A stretch of DNA of 64,000 nt from Enoplolaimus lenunculus (GCA_030248215.1 JASANG010000140.1:124001-188000); one strand, 5' to 3'; counted from the stretch's first letter, positions 1-10,752 are shown. Translations and numbers: made by a program. The notes: generated from the letters alone by a model not told the origin.

Positions 1-122
1 CGTAAGGATATGCCGGTACTAAGACTACGCCTAAACCTAAGCAAAAACAGTAAGTCTAAAGCTTAAGCTTACTCTATTGCTCTCCCGCAGAAAAACGCTC
101 CGACCCTAATCTTTGTGGGCCT
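1..122 (+). mobile_element. TTAGGC-A element, right part, cut by window edge
   Basis: CCTAAG hexamers followed by the family's right end (AGCTTAAGCTTACTCTATTG, then AAAAACGCTCCG and a GGGCC terminus). Confidence 0.7.
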
Positions 123-425
123 CATTTGAGATTAAGACTTGCGTTTTAATCAAACAGGTGCTCTGGCCTGCCAAATCATTAGTTTTTAACTGAAAGGCCA
201 ATGTTGTGGATAAACTGGCTTCTACGCTTTTACGTCATTTCCACAAAGAATTGACGTCATTTTCTTCGTCACCAGGTAACTTATGAGCTCACATATGTCT
301 GTGTAGGATTGACATTGAAAATCATTCAGGCCCGCACCCAGGAACTGCTGCTAGGCGGACAGAGAGCGTCATAGAGGAATCGGTCCATGTAAAGGTCAGG
401 GGTGGAGAGATATTCTGTGCTACTA

Positions 426-590
426 AACTGTAAAAATGGGGAGCCAAATTGACTCTCTCACAAATAGGCTTTTCCTGACTACACAAACTGAGTCAAATTT
501 GACTCCGCCAGAGTCAATTTGACTCAGTTTGTTTAGTCACGAAAAGCCTATTTCGGAGGGAGTCAATTTGACTCCCCATTTTTTACAGTG
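426..590. mobile_element. GAGTC-type palindromic MITE with TA duplication
   Basis: ACTGTAAAAATGGGGAG at the left mirrors CTCCCCATTTTTTACAGT at the right. TA at 424-425 and 591-592 suggests Tc1/mariner-type insertion. The interior is arrays of GAGTCAAATTGACTC-like palindromes. Confidence 0.85.
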
Positions 591-605
591 TAGAATATAG
601 TAAGC

Positions 606-876
606 TTAACCCCTTCTCACATTGAGTTGCCTATAGGCAACTCAGCGCAGTGTATATACGTTAAATAATGTATATCGCTCCGTGTTTAACAATTGCAACG
701 CGTATACGTCGTACTAAATCAACACAAGACGTGAGAGCCTCCTCGGGCTCGAGCATCAAGCTCCTATAGCTGAGTGGTGATGGTATACGCCTCCTACTAC
801 AGTCACCCGAGTTCAAATCCTAGCATAAAAGTAGGTTTCAGGGGAAATAGAAAATATTCATGTGAGAAAGGGTTAA
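606..876 (+). mobile_element. TTAA-flanked MITE carrying a tRNA-like segment, copy 1
   Basis: TTAA duplications at 606-609 and 873-876 bound terminal repeats CCCCTTCTCACAT and ATGTGAGAAAGGG. Target and CCC-start termini fit the piggyBac superfamily. The tRNA-like part (~759-828) has an A box TAGCTGAGTGG and B box AGTTCAAATCC, the two parts of an internal Pol III promoter. No transposase. It sits inside a TTAGGC-A element. Confidence 0.85.
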
Positions 877-1259
877 TGTTTAGACTAATTTTTTGCTTGG
901 CTTAGGTTTAGGCTTATTAATATGCTCATTGTTACGGTTAGGCTCAGGCTTAGACTTATGCTTAGGAATATGCTTATTCTTACACTTAGGCTTAGGCTTA
1001 GGAATATGCTTATAATACTGTTCCGCCCCTGTTCTTTACATTGGCCTGCTTAGGCTTAGGCTTAGATTTAGGCTTAGGAATATGCTTATAATACTGTTCC
1101 GCCCCTGTTCGTTACATTGCTCGACGAAGCAATAAAAAAAAGTTTCATTAACATCTGTTTTGCCGCTAAATGTTGTCGGCCGGGAAAAAAGGCAGGCATA
1201 TCCCCTCGTATTCTATAGCGTCAGTATTTAACTAATTTTAAAATTATTTTAAATTTTAG

Positions 1260-3597
1260 ACCAAAATCCGACAAAAAGACATCGAGCTGCTCAAGCGGCT
1301 TCGTGAGCTTCAAGTTGAAATTGATCAGCTTCGAAGCGACTTCATCGGGCCGTCGGACGACGGTAAATATAGTACACTGCAATAGGGATCGACCGGATCC
1401 GAGATCCGAATCCGGGCCGGATCTCTGCAATTTTTAAGATCCGGATTCGAATCCGGATCCGGTAAAATAAACTACCGGATCTCAGTATCCGAAATTTGAT
1501 ATATACAAACAAAAACGTACCAAAATTGGTGTATGTATTCCAACTATGCGTACGTAATTTAATAAACACTGTGTGAGCATTAATGCTTTGTTAGAATGTC
1601 AGGTTAATGACATCCACGTGGAGACCAGTGTTGTTGCGGAAGACAAATATAAAAATTTTAAAGACTTCTTTTTTAGTTGCTGTAAGTTTTGTTGACTAAT
1701 TTTGCGAAACAATCAGTTGAACTTTTTGCATTTTATATACGTTTGGTATTGAAAAATTATCCAGCTAGTAAGATCCGGATTCGGATCTGAATTTTAAGAT
1801 CCGGATTCGGATCCGGTAAATGCACAATTTTGGATCCGGTCGTTCCCTACACTGCAAATTCCAATGAGTTGGTTAATCAACTCAGCTAATGAGTTAGGTA
1901 TTTCTGAGTTAATAACAGTAAACATCAGTTAACATTAACTTTACTCTGAGTTGAGTTAATTTCCTGTCTGAGTTCAGTTTATTTCTGGTAAGTTGAATAA
2001 TTAACTTAGAGTCAGTTTTTTACTCAGAATTCTGAGTTCTGAAAGTCCAAACTCAGACTGAGTGATTCAGCTCATTCTGAGTTAAACTCAACTTACTGGG
2101 ATTTACAGTGTATATAATGATGATCATGGGCGGATACAACACTGTAAATTCCAACGAGTTGATTAATAAGTTCAGCTAGCGAGTTGGTATAATTTCTGAA
2201 TTAATATCAGCAAACATTAACCCACTCTCAATTCAGATGATTCTCAATCAGAGTTGAGTAGAGTCTGGGTGAGTTGATTAATTAACTCATAATGATTTGA
2301 ATCAACTCAAAATTTTGAGTTCTGTTAGTCCTAACTCATACTGAGTGATACAATTCATTTTGAGTTAAAATTAACTCACTGAAATTTACAGTGAAGGGTA
2401 GGCTTGGGGCAAATATACCCCCTTCGAAATTTTTAAGAAACCACCCTCTAAAAGTGAACTTGAATATGAGTTTAAGTAAAACGTAAATGACTGGACGGAC
2501 TAACTAAAATCGTATTTTAGGTTTAATTTAACCATATTTTTAAGTTCAGGGTGAGTTTAAGCTTAACTCATTTTTGGTTTAAAATATAAATGCTGCTTTA
2601 GAAATTGTGTAGTTTTTAGAATTTCTTAAGTTTAGATTGAACTAGAAATATATTGAATTTCAAATTAGTTAAGTGTAACTTACCTGTTACTGTAGTGACC
2701 CCAATTAGAGAGGGGGCAATAAGAGAGGGAGATTCCCATTTTAAGTCCCAGTCAATAGAAATCTGTATTCCTAATAAAAGTCCGTAAGTGGATAGAGTCC
2801 CTAAACCCTAATTAGAGTCCATAAATGTGAATTATCCCTAATTATAGTGCATAAATGACTCCAGGACCAAACAAAGTTGAGTTCGAAACTTTAAACGGCA
2901 CTTAAGTTTTGAAAGTGACATTCCTGTACAACCTTGCATTATCGCTGTATTTTTTGATGCAAGGCAAAAACGTTTAATTGAATAGATAGTTGCAATACCG
3001 CATTAGTTTAGTTTAATCTATAAAATTAGTTTAATACGGCTAGATTAGCTTATGCTTAAATCGAGTTAGTTTAAGCATTTAGATAGCAGAATAAAATTTT
3101 TTATGGGGTTAGAACTGCAATTAGGATTGTTTTTGGCTTAGGCTTAGGCGTACGCTTTTGACAAATGTGTACAGGAACACCACACTTTGGTACTTGCCTC
3201 TACTAGACTTAGCGTAGGCGGCTGGCAAAGTGGGTTCTGATTGTCTGGCGCAAAGAACGGGTAGCGCACTAGCTCACTTGCCATGAGAATTTAAAAGCTT
3301 CACACGGGCTAAACGTCATAGACTCCTTTGTAATTTTTAAAAAAGGGTTTAAGTTTGATAGCGTGGGAAAATAACCGTTCTGCTTTTGTGAGCGTGAGAA
3401 AATGTTTCATTTCAGACGAATACGATTCGTCAATCGATGAAGATTTTGGTGAATTTGAACGCGAATGGCAAACTTTTCGCACAGAAGACGACCCCGAGAC
3501 CAAGTCAACAAGCTCGTCAAGCTGTAACTACGAACAACCTAACATACTATTACCGGTGCCCAAATGCTTACAAGACGTTGTGATCAATGGATTTTAG
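1260..3597 (+). CDS. C-terminal two exons of a coiled-coil/acidic protein (5' part outside window)
   Basis: Join 1260-1362 and 3416-3597. The first exon follows an AT-rich tract ending TTTTAG and ends G|GTAAAT. It encodes 34 residues starting TKIRQKDIELLKRLRELQ, a charged, leucine-spaced helix that looks like a coiled coil, then GPSDD. The second follows a clear acceptor (TGTTTCATTTCAG) and runs to a TAG stop at 3595. The join makes GAC (Asp), and both exons are open in that frame. The C-terminal 59 residues are acidic (EYDSSIDEDFGEFEREW), then Ser-rich, ending LQDVVINGF. The codon before exon 1260 is an in-frame TAG and the exon has no ATG, so upstream exons must lie left of the window. I do not recognise the family. 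A scaffold or cytoskeletal adaptor is a guess from composition only. Confidence 0.7.
1375..2110. mobile_element. CACTG-type MITE split by a hAT-type MITE
   Basis: CACTGCAA starts at 1375 after TA, is interrupted at 1383, and resumes as CACTGCAAATTCC at 1850. It ends GGATTTACAGTG followed by TA at 2111. The interior is repeated ACTCAG/CTGAGT motifs. Confidence 0.8.
1383..1849. mobile_element. hAT-type MITE (GGATCCGG family)
   Basis: Inverted ends TAGGGATCGACCGGATCC and GGATCCGGTCGTTCCCTA are flanked by an exact 8-bp duplication CACTGCAA (1375-1382, 1850-1857). Ends and duplication length fit hAT. No coding capacity. Confidence 0.85.
2140..2393. mobile_element. CACTG-type MITE
   Basis: CACTGTAAATTCCAACGAG at left, ACTGAAATTTACAGTG at right, with the usual ACTCA/TGAGT-rich interior. 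Confidence 0.8.
2688..3000 (-). mobile_element. ACTGTAGTG-type MITE, truncated
   Basis: TACTGTAGTGACCCC terminus followed by body shared with the ~430-bp copies at 35.1, 38.5 and 43.6 kb, in reverse orientation. The other end is missing. Confidence 0.7.
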
Positions 3598-3834
3598 TTT
3601 GTTTGTTTGTTTGTTTGTTTGCTTGTTTGTTTGCTTGTTTGTTTGCTTGCTTGCTTGTTCGTCTGTTTGTTTGTTTGATTGTTTGTTTGTTTATTTGTTT
3701 GTTTGTTTGTTTGTTTGATTGTTTGTTTGATTGATTGTTTGTTTGATTGATTGTTTGTTTGTTTGCTTGTTTGATTGTTTGATTGTTTGATTGTTTGTTT
3801 GTTTGTTTGTTTGTTTTGATTGTATAAATGTTTG
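3598..3834 (+). repeat. TTTG-type tetranucleotide microsatellite
   Basis: About 235 bp of GTTT with GCTT and GATT variants, directly after the stop codon of the left-edge gene and so probably in its 3' UTR. Confidence 0.95.
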
Positions 3835-4970
3835 TATGTCTGTTTGACAATCTGCCAAGTTTGGAAGCCGACCTAGTAATATTTGTCATGTTTTATTTCG
3901 AAATAAACAAATGAATTTTTCTGCTTTGAAATCCGGACGCTGCCGGGATTAGAATATGATTGCAACGACAAACAGTGATTGCTCCCATCAACAGCTTGCA
4001 AAAACGACTAAAATATACTCGGTCAAAATGTACTAGTCAGCTGACTTTGCGCAATACGCAAAACTTAGCAAATGTACAACAATCTGCACGCAAAATTTCT
4101 TTTTACAGAACAATCATATTTAATATGCTGTAACAAAATATTGTTACCAAAGTAATGCTGGAAAACTTGCCCAAAACACGTATGTGGACCTGATTGCCGT
4201 TAAACCATTCTAAGACTAAAAATGCATTTATATTGAGATACAGAACAATAATTGCATTTGGCTTCTGTAACGACCAACAATACAAATGCTTCGAAACATT
4301 TAGATTTACTATACAGTTTGTAGGCTTTTCTACAGTAGCATATTTTAGCACTGCTGTGAAATTCCCTTGATAAAGGTTAAGTGGCCCAACTGCGGCGGCC
4401 TGCCTACTGCGAGCGTCCCAGTGTCTCAAACTTCTGTCGCCCAATTTGCCAGTACTGCAGTCACTCAATGTCCCAGTGGGTAGGCCTCTAACAGAAGCCA
4501 ATGAATCAAAATTTTTTATTGAATTTTTTTGAAAAGCTGTTGTGCTTTGCAGATACATAAAACACATTAGAAACGATACATATTCTCATTGCATGAGTAT
4601 GCATACAGTCTTAATTTACACCCGAAACGTAAACAATAACCTGTTGGAGCGGTGTACAAAATACGTATGTTGGACGTTCAAGCTTTAATATACAGAGAAT
4701 AGTAATAACAAAAATAATAGCACTAATAAAAACAATGAAAACCTTTGTTTTTTCTAAAAGCAATTTTAGTTGCTATAGCGTTGATAAATCCCTAAAGCTG
4801 TTTATACACTGACGATTCAGTTCTGGTTGAACCGCCAAAAACTGTTGTTTTGCGTAACAAAAATCAGTTTGTTAGTCCATTTATTTTAATTAAACCATGT
4901 GTAAAAGTGATTTTTACTCTTTAAATAATATGTCCTGTTAAAGAAACAGTAAAAAATTCTGTTTGAAAGC
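3835..4970. other. Non-coding stretch with a GCTGGAACG-type element
   Basis: Between ~4035 and ~4670 lies a degenerate copy of the element sharing ACGTATGTTGGACGTTCAAG, CCAAAACACGTATGTGG and GCGCAATACGCAAAA with copies at 6.2, 18.2 and 27.5 kb. A 154-codon - strand frame (4103-4567) crosses it and looks like chance. Nothing else recognised. Confidence 0.5.
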
Positions 4971-5180
4971 GGCCCATGTATAGAACAGGGCCGGAACAGT
5001 AGTACTTATAAGCATATTCCTAAGCCTAAGCGTAAGTCATAAGCGTAAGGATGAGCCAATTTCTAAGCCTAAGCGTAAAAGCGTAAGCCTGAGCCTAAGC
5101 AAAAAATTTAGTGTAAATCTTAAACTGACTCTGTACAGCCCCGCCGAAAAAACAATTCGGTCATGTTCTATACTTGGGCC
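4971..5180 (+). mobile_element. TTAGGC-A element
   Basis: GGCCCATGTATAGAACAGG and its inverted copy ending TTCTATACTTGGGCC bound CCTAAG-like hexamers. It abuts a B element, sharing GGGCC. Confidence 0.85.
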
Positions 5181-5374
5181 AATTTCACTTTAAGGGGTGT
5201 AATAGTAGATTAAGCGTATTCCTAAGTCTAAGCCTAAGCGTTGCAAAAATGTGTTCCTAAGCCTAAGACTAAGACTATGCACAAGCCTAAGTAAAAAAAT
5301 GTATTCTAGAATCTAAATTTACTGTTTTATGGACCGATCAGAAACCTGGACGCCCTTTAAAGTAACATGAGCCC
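5176..5374 (+). mobile_element. TTAGGC-B element
   Basis: Ends GGGCCAATTTCACTTTAAGG and AAAGTAACATGAGCCC with GCGTTGCAAAAATGTGTTCC between hexamer blocks; these features define the B family. Confidence 0.8.
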
Positions 5375-5557
5375 TTACTACTATAGCAGTTGTCTCAAAG
5401 CTAAGGAAAGCAAAACCAGCTCAGTTTCCTCCGATCTTCAAAGAAAAGTTTGTCTCCTTGTGGAATATTTGTTGTTCAGCATATGACATAATTTTGGTAT
5501 ATGCCCCCCGACATCTGGCAAGATGAGCTGGCTATGAGCCTGTGTTAATTAATAGAA

Positions 5558-6069
5558 GTTGAAAATTTACTGAATTTTAAATCAGAAAGGGACCAGGTTG
5601 AAAAACAGGGTCGCAACAGCAGTATAAGGCATATTCCTAAGCCCAAGCCTAAGCCTAAAACCGGAGAAAAAAATTAGACTCAAAGCTAAGCTTACTTTAT
5701 CACCAGTCTCGCGTAGAAACGTTACGCTCCTGACCTTTACAAGGGTCTTTACCAAAAATATAGCAGATTTTGCCTACGCCTAACCAAAAAAGTAGTATAA
5801 AGTTTCAAAACTTGTTGAAAATTTACTGAATTTTAAATCAGAAAGGGACCAGGTTGAAAAACAGGGTCGCAACAGCAGTATAAGGCATATTCCTAAGCCC
5901 AAGCCTAAGCCTAAAACCGGAGAAAAAAATTAGACTCAAAGCTAAGCTTAGTTTATCACCAGTCTCGCGTAGAAACGTTACGCTCCTGACCTTTACAAGG
6001 GTCTTTACCAAAAATATAGCAGATTTTGCCTACGCCTAACCAAAAAAGTAGTATAAAGTTTCAAAACTT
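5558..6069 (+). repeat. 256-bp direct tandem duplication
   Basis: Units 5558-5813 and 5814-6069 differ at one position that I can see (CTTACTTTA against CTTAGTTTA). Each contains the same broken TTAGGC-A element, so the duplication came after its insertion. Confidence 0.95.
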
Positions 6070-7023
6070 CCGCTGATTATTGGAAATGTTTTCAAAATTC
6101 GCTTCTGCCAAAAACATATTCCAAAAATACAATTATAACATTGATAACGTTGCAGTTTTCATTTCGGCTTTTACGTAAACTTTATAATAACAAATGTTTT
6201 TAGTATATGAGTATAATTAAAGCTGGAATGCTCTACATACGTATTTTGAGCGACGTTCTTGTCATTACTTTGTTTACAATATTTTCTTCGAAAACAAACG
6301 TAATTGTTCTGTGCAAATAAAATTTGCATGCAGATTGTTGTACATTCGTTAACTTATACGTAGTGCGCAAAGCTGGCTGACTAGTTTGTTTTTTGTTTAT
6401 TATGCAAATATAATTTGACTTTATAGAAGAAAACACTGCTTAGTTTAATACTTTTGCGCTTATATTTGATTTTGTGGCGAATAATTTACCATTTTGTAAT
6501 TGTGTTTATGGAAACTTATAACAAATTTTGCTATCAAATCATAGTTGAATTTTTGCAGCATTTATGCAAATTTTATTAATAAGATAACATTGTCAGACTC
6601 GAAACATAGTCAAAGAGTTTGAAATTATCAGCCAAAACTTTGCCTAAAAACACATCTGTCCGCGTCTCAATCAGACACAATTTGTTAAAATAGAGAAACC
6701 TAATATACCTTAAGCTTCATACTCAGACTATTAGGCTCAGGATTAGGCTGCGGTCAGTATATTAAGGCTTAGCTGGGCAAACTGTACTCGCGTGCCAAGC
6801 GTTCAAACGTCAATGCTCAATGACGGATCCAGAAATTCTGCTAGGGATCTGACACGCAATTGTATCTATTGTAAATAAACTTCGCACCTCGCGAGCGGAG
6901 CAAGCTAGAAGCCAAACGCAATTTTGGTGGCACAAAGGTAAGCATGACCGGTTATATGCATGCTACTTTGCTCGCCGTTATTCACGGCGTGTTCTATGGA
7001 TTAAATTATAAGCTGGGTCCCAG
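6070..7023. other. Non-coding stretch with a GCTGGAACG-type element
   Basis: 6210-6440 has AAGCTGGAATGCTCTACATACG and GCGCAAAGCTGGCTGACTAG on the + strand, the marks of the GCTGGAACG family. The rest is AT-rich with no gene seen. Confidence 0.5.
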
Positions 7024-7187
7024 GCTTGTAGCCATCTCGCCTTGCTAGGGGGCTAAAAATTTTGCTGGAGGAGCATTCAAGGGATTTTAATGAGTTACAA
7101 ACAATGTTGAAAATTTTCCATGAGAGGGGCAAAATTTTTCCAGTGAGGGTTGAGCTCCCCTGCCCGTCTCCCCTGGCTACGGGCTCG
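7024..7187. mobile_element. TAGCCAG-type MITE
   Basis: CTTGTAGCCATCTCGCC and CTGGCTACGGG at the ends, G- and A-runs (GGGGCAAAATTTTTCC) inside. One of about eight copies in the window. Confidence 0.75.
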
Positions 7188-7329
7188 CTGGGTCTACGTA
7201 GATTTGTTGAAGTCACAAAAAGCCGATTCTGAACAATGATGCATCGAGAAGGCACCCGGAGCCGAATGTGAATGAGACATTTACCCCTGCTTTAACTGCT
7301 GGAACAGCATATTTCTGGATAAAGACTTA

Positions 7330-7740
7330 AATATCACGTTAGCAATAGGTTTTCAAACAAGCCAACTGCGAGCAGAAACTGCAAGTATTACATTTTGCTC
7401 AACAAATGCGAACAGTATGCCAAATAAAGTTTTTCATTGGCAACCTCGAAAGTTAGAAAATCCAATCACAAACTCACAATAGATGCTATACACATTTGAG
7501 AATACAGGATTTGAAGTCACTATTACCAAGAGTGGATGATCACTCTTTATAACAAGAGTGTGCAACTGGGTACATTCTGTGTATTAAAGAATGTACCCGG
7601 CACGCGTTGCGTTTTTGGCCAACCCCCCGTCACTTGGGGGGTGTTGAAACCTTGAACGCAGGCAAATATTCTTGCGATACACAGTGCATACCTTGTCCGG
7701 TTAATACGACTCTTGCTATTACCAAGAAGTGATATTCGTT
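7330..7740. mobile_element. TATTCTC element followed by a CCAAGAGTG element
   Basis: 7330-7514 ends ACACATTTGAGAATAC, the TATTCTC family terminus. From 7530 CCAAGAGTGGATGATCAC begins an element with CCGGCACGCGTTGCGTTTTT and CAACCCCCCGTCACTTGGGG hairpin sequence. It is related to the one that generated the receptor-intron minisatellite. Confidence 0.6.
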
Positions 7741-7929
7741 GAATTGTTCGGATGTTGTAAACTTTTCGAATGAATCAATACGTCTGTACGTCTCATTTTA
7801 ACAACTTAAAAGCTTTGGTTAATGGTGTTTTCAACTATAAATTGAGCTGAAATTCCCTTGAGAAATCTTAAAACATTACAGAACGTGTTATTGTCATTTT
7901 GAACGTCGGCTGCCAACGTTTGATGTTTT

Positions 7930-8371
7930 GTCCAATGTATAGAACAGGGGTATAAAACTGTAGTATAAGCATCGCTAACAGTACATTAAGCGTATTCGTA
8001 AGCCTAAGCCTAAGCCTAAGCCTAAGCGTTGCAAAAATGAGTTCCTAAGCCTAAGCATATGCCTATTAAGCCTAAGCGTTGCAAAAATGAGTTCCTAAGC
8101 CTATGCCTATCAAGCCTAAGCGTTGCAAAAATGAGTTCCTAAGCCTATGCCTATCAAGCCTAAGCGTTGCAAAAATGAGTTCCTAAGCCTATGCCTATCA
8201 AGCCTAAGCGTTGCAAAAATGAGTTCCTAAGCCTATGCCTATCAAGCCTAAGCGTTGCAAAGATGAGTTCCTAAGCCTAAGCCTAAGCAAAAAAATGTAA
8301 TCTAGTATCGAAACCTACTCTTTTATAGACCCACCAGTAACCTGGATGGCCCCGTAAAGTAACATGGGCCG
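7930..8371 (+). mobile_element. A/B chimeric TTAGGC element with 44-bp minisatellite
   Basis: The left end is A-type (CCAATGTATAGAACAGGGG), the right end B-type (GTAAAGTAACATGGGCC). Between ~8019 and ~8290 a 44-bp unit (GCGTTGCAAAAATGAGTTCC plus CTATGCCTATCAAG) repeats about six times. Confidence 0.8.
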
Positions 8372-8574
8372 TAACCGTTGTGACAAAGACGAATTTGCCA
8401 AATTTTGCAACAAAACAGACCCAATAGTGAACGAACCGCTTTACAAGCGAACCGAGTGGCGAGAAGATAAACGCGCATTTTTTTTGATTGAATGATTAAA
8501 TTTTATTTTTGGTTTGCACCTGTCAGGTAAAATTGTTTTAAATATAATTTAACGGGCATATATATAATAACACA

Positions 8575-8951
8575 GGCTCATGTAAAGATCAGGGCGGAAC
8601 GTTTTTCTGTGGGACTGCAATAGAGTAAAGCTTAATTAAGCTTTAGACTAATTTTTTTGATTGGCTTCGGCTTATGCTTACGTTTAAGCTAAAGGAATAT
8701 GATCATTCTTACGCTTAGGCTTAGGCTTAGGCTTAGGTGTAGGCGTAGGAATATGCTCATTCTTACGCTAGGCTTAGGTTTTAGTCGTACGCTTACAAAT
8801 ATGCCCATTCTTACGCTTAGGCTTAGGATTAGACTTAGATGCAGGCTTACAAATATGCTCATTCTTACGCTTAGGCTTAGGATTAGACTTAGGTGCAGGC
8901 TTAAGAATAAGCTTATAATACTGTTCCGCACATGTTCTTTACACTGACCAT
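8575..8951 (-). mobile_element. TTAGGC-A element
   Basis: CTCATGTAAAGATCAGGGCGG at left, TTCCGCACATGTTCTTTACA at right, with three repeated blocks starting ATGCTCATTCTTACGC inside. Confidence 0.85.
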
Positions 8952-9255
8952 AACATATATATACTATATATGCCAGATTCCCATGCCAAGAAGTTAAATC
9001 ATTTCCGAGCCTATTAGCCTTTACTGCAATGTTATTTATGGTCCATCCGTAGACCCTTTTGAATCATCCGCTGAGATAAGTACAATGTGACGTGTTTAAG
9101 CATTGTTTATCTAAACCAGCAAATTTTTAGACAACTTCAAGGTGAATAAAAGTCAAACGAAGCTAATATCACATGTATATGTGAAGTTGTTATACTTTCA
9201 GCTTAAACTGTAAAAATTAATATCTTGTGACCACCAGTTTATTATAGTTCTGTTG

Positions 9256-9453
9256 GCCAATGTAAAGAACAGGGGCGGAACAGTATTATATGCATATTCC
9301 TAAGCCTAAGCGTAAGAATGAGTTTATTCCTAAGCATACGCCTAATCCTAAGATTAATCAAAGCAAAAAAATTAGTCTAAAGCTTAAGCTTACTCTATTG
9401 TAGTCCCGCAGAAAAGCGTTCCGCCACTGATCTTTATGGGCCGTTTTTTTCGT
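9256..9453 (+). mobile_element. TTAGGC-A element
   Basis: Near-canonical ends GGCCAATGTAAAGAACAGG and CTGATCTTTATGGGCC with a short hexamer core. Confidence 0.88.
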
Positions 9454-9997
9454 TGTTTGCGTGCAACTCAACTTTATAAGCCATAGCAAATTATATATGC
9501 TTTCACACATACACATATATATGTATATATATAATACAATAACAATTTTCTGGCCTTTAGGCCAAATATTCATACAAGCACATTTTTGGTTCAACAGGAA
9601 ACGTTTGTTAGGTCGTTTGGTTCCCACGTTAGCCTGATTTGATTCAATAATAGTTTATATTTTTAAACTGAATACCTTTAGGCAGCAGGGTGTAAACCGG
9701 AGAAGGAACATGGCCGCTGCTGAAGCCAACGGCAGAGGACAAAATTTGTCACAGACCGGTGGTCAATTTTGTAGTTTAACCTAAACCCGATGCTAAACCT
9801 ACCCGGATGTACACTGTTTGAGGCAGCATATCATAAATTTGTTGCTATGGTAGAAGAAAACACAAAACTTCACTGTTTGTGTTTATTCAGCTAAAAATTC
9901 GGAAGAATTGCTCAAATTCATTTATGTCGATTCAAACTTTTGAGTTTACCATTAATTAAATTCGGTTAGATTTTCAATTCAAATTCGAATTATTACG
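9454..9997. other. Non-coding stretch with a weak exon candidate
   Basis: After CTTTAG at 9681 a frame stays open to a TAA at ~9782 and reads MAAAEANGRGQNLSQTGGQ; it could be a terminal exon but nothing joins it. Otherwise AT-rich and featureless. Confidence 0.25.
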
Positions 9998-10161
9998 GTT
10001 GAGCTATACTTTTGTTGACGTGCGGCGCCGTCCGTCACCCGCACCGTACCGTACGGCGAAGTCAGGCACCGTGCGCTATCATACGAAAATAACTCACGTA
10101 CGATAACGTATGGTGACGGACAGTGACGGACGGCGCCGGACGTCAAGTATAGCGCAACCCT
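9998..10161. mobile_element. GCGCTATA-type (PIF/Harbinger-like) MITE
   Basis: GGTTGAGCTATACTTTTG and CAAGTATAGCGCAACCC ends around GC-rich CGGCGCCGTCCGT palindromes. A better-preserved relative at 37.6 kb has TAA duplications. Confidence 0.7.
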
Positions 10162-10359
10162 AAAGATTGCGCTATAGTTGTATAGCGCCGTACATCATCC
10201 ATCCGGCACCGTCCGGCACCGATCGCAACCATACGGTATCGTACGTGAGTAATTCGCGTATGATACCGCACCATGACGCACGGTGACAGATTGCGCCGTA
10301 CGGTTGACGGGCGGCGCCGAACGGCATCAAAATAAATAGAAAGTATATCGCAATCCTTA
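10157..10359. mobile_element. GCGCTATA-type MITE, adjacent second copy
   Basis: AGATTGCGCTATAGTTG to AAGTATATCGCAATCC, next to the previous copy with only TAA between. Confidence 0.65.
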
Positions 10360-10630
10360 GTTTCACTTAAAATACGTGATTTTTTCACAATTTCCCGCAC
10401 AAAACATGTATTTGCAATTAAGGACCAATGTCGTTTTCAAGAACTCTGTTAGAGGGATGTTATATTTAGAACTAGCCTCTTTGTAGAGTACAAAGACAAT
10501 ACAGACAACCTGCCTACAGGATATCCAATGTCGCTACGCTCACATAATGTGCTTACGCTTTAATGAGACACTGTTCAAAGGGTCTATTGTTGCACATTTG
10601 TTATTGTAACAGCGGACAATGTTACTTTTA

Positions 10631-10752
10631 GGGCCGCCCCGGTTTCTGGTGGGTCTCTAAAAGGCTTACATTTTAGACACATTTTGCTGCTTGCATAGGC
10701 TTAGGCTCAGGAATACGCTTAATCTACCGTTACGGCCCTAAAAGTTGGCCGT
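10631..10752 (-). mobile_element. TTAGGC-B element, short copy
   Basis: GGGTCTCTAAAAGGCTTA and CTTAATCTACCGTTACGGCC are B-family subterminal sequence with a minimal hexamer core. Confidence 0.7.

Larger units (their letters stand above)
382..1046 (-). mobile_element. TTAGGC-A element split by two other MITEs
   Basis: Ends CCATGTAAAGGTCAGGGG and CCGCCCCTGTTCTTTACATT form the family's inverted repeats, with TTAGGC hexamers between. A GAGTC MITE (426-590) and a TTAA/tRNA MITE (606-876) interrupt it; removing them restores the family sequence. A second right terminus follows at 1047-1118. Confidence 0.85.

Noticed and set aside
759-828. Functional tRNA gene
   Set aside because: A and B boxes are good, but the acceptor arms do not pair and the segment recurs inside identical TTAA elements, so it is a tRNA-like part of a transposon.
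3584-3889. 101-codon - strand frame rich in NKQT
   Set aside because: Product of the TTTG microsatellite after the left-edge gene.
4103-4567. 154-codon - strand frame
   Set aside because: Crosses a GCTGGAACG-type element; no domain, splice or codon-use support.
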